A stretch of 35,886 nt of DNA. Origin: Anaerolineae bacterium (GTDB taxonomy: Bacteria > Chloroflexota > Anaerolineae > Aggregatilineales > UBA3940). Each line of letters opens with the position of its first letter. Position 1 is the first letter of the stretch. The notes under the pieces are model-generated. The model saw nothing but the letters and a program-made list of their open reading frames with translations. It had not been told where the DNA came from and did no database searches. The DNA lies in assembly GCA_016928235.1 (NCBI GenBank), contig JAFGLD010000122.1, positions 1 through 35,886 of the forward strand, read 5' to 3'. Made by a program: the position numbers and the translations under genes. Shown here one piece after another: positions 35,725 to 35,886 of the stretch.

Positions 35725-35886
35725 TTATTCGCCGTCAACCATCCTTCGCGCAATCCGGTTATGCCGCTCGATGAGCGGCTCGATCTCGACGGTTGTCAGG
35801 CGTCCGTCTTGCACGACCACCTTGCCGTTGATCATCGACCAATCGACATTGACCGGTGTACAGAAGATAGCAGCCGCGACCGGGTC
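35725..35886 (-). CDS. Amidohydrolase C-terminus, 8-oxoguanine deaminase/SsnA-like (partial)
   Basis: Only the last 53 codons are inside the window; the gene runs past the right edge. The peptide starts DPVAAAIFCTPVNVDWS, then MINGKVVVQDGRLTTVE and ends IERHNRIARRMVDGE. The DPVAA-x-x-FC-x-P-x-x-VDW phrase followed by NG-x-VVV-x-DG is characteristic of the tail of 8-oxoguanine deaminase, AtzB/TrzA-like and SsnA-like amidohydrolases. The stop TAA is at 35725-35727, 12 bases before hyuA. Its place fits another purine or heterocycle deaminase in the same operon. The metal-binding half is not visible, so specificity is open. Confidence 0.75.
   Translation of the reverse strand, partial: DPVAAAIFCTPVNVDWSMINGKVVVQDGRLTTVEIEPLIERHNRIARRMVDGE

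Overview
This 35.9 kb window looks like a chromosomal segment of a free-living bacterium, most likely a Chloroflexota member of the Anaerolineae type. That assignment is inferred from gene content (a YufN/O/P/Q-type BMP transporter, DUF711, DUF333 and TolB-like proteins with Pro/Thr linkers, and many small unlinked transcription units); no rRNA or tRNA is present to confirm it. Genes are densely packed on both strands. I see no phage, IS transposase, CRISPR array, tRNA or rRNA. The largest non-coding stretch (6632-7539) holds a MITE-like palindrome.

Left part (1-14 kb): short housekeeping and repair units. These are an MPPED-like metallophosphoesterase, a divergent guanylate kinase, a sugar-1-phosphate nucleotidyltransferase with a class I/II aminotransferase, a leftward fmt/GNAT/DUF429 unit, a DUF333 lipoprotein, a four-repeat zinc-ribbon protein, mutY with a TolB-like propeller protein, and an MrfA/YprA-type helicase carrying an internal HNH nuclease motif.

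Middle part (14-20.6 kb): a rightward unit with a GT4 glycosyltransferase, a polyprenyl-phosphate sugar phosphotransferase, an M20 hydrolase of the YgeY type whose general-base Glu appears to be Lys, a ComEA-like protein, a SpoU-family RNA methyltransferase and a DUF711 protein. A small leftward gene of unknown function with a near-consensus promoter follows, then a large GT-C type membrane glycosyltransferase.

Right part (23.6 kb to the edge), all leftward: a purine/ureide catabolism locus. In transcription order it has the C-terminus of an 8-oxoguanine deaminase/SsnA-like amidohydrolase, a HyuA-type hydantoinase/dihydropyrimidinase, adenine deaminase, a YgeY-type M20 hydrolase, a YgeW-type knotted carbamoyltransferase, a BMP-family lipoprotein, an ABC ATPase, two permeases and a threonine-synthase-fold PLP enzyme. 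Known ygeW-ygeX-ygeY-hyuA-ssnA loci support anaerobic purine breakdown. Here a threonine-synthase-like protein lies in the same locus, and no ygeX is visible in the window. A purine or nucleoside importer is built into the locus, and its ATPase carries an unusual two-helix membrane insertion in the second nucleotide-binding domain. Imported purines would be deaminated, the ring opened by the cyclic amidohydrolase, and carbamoyl and amino groups released by YgeW and YgeY; the PLP enzyme could process the amino-acid end product. That scheme is inference.
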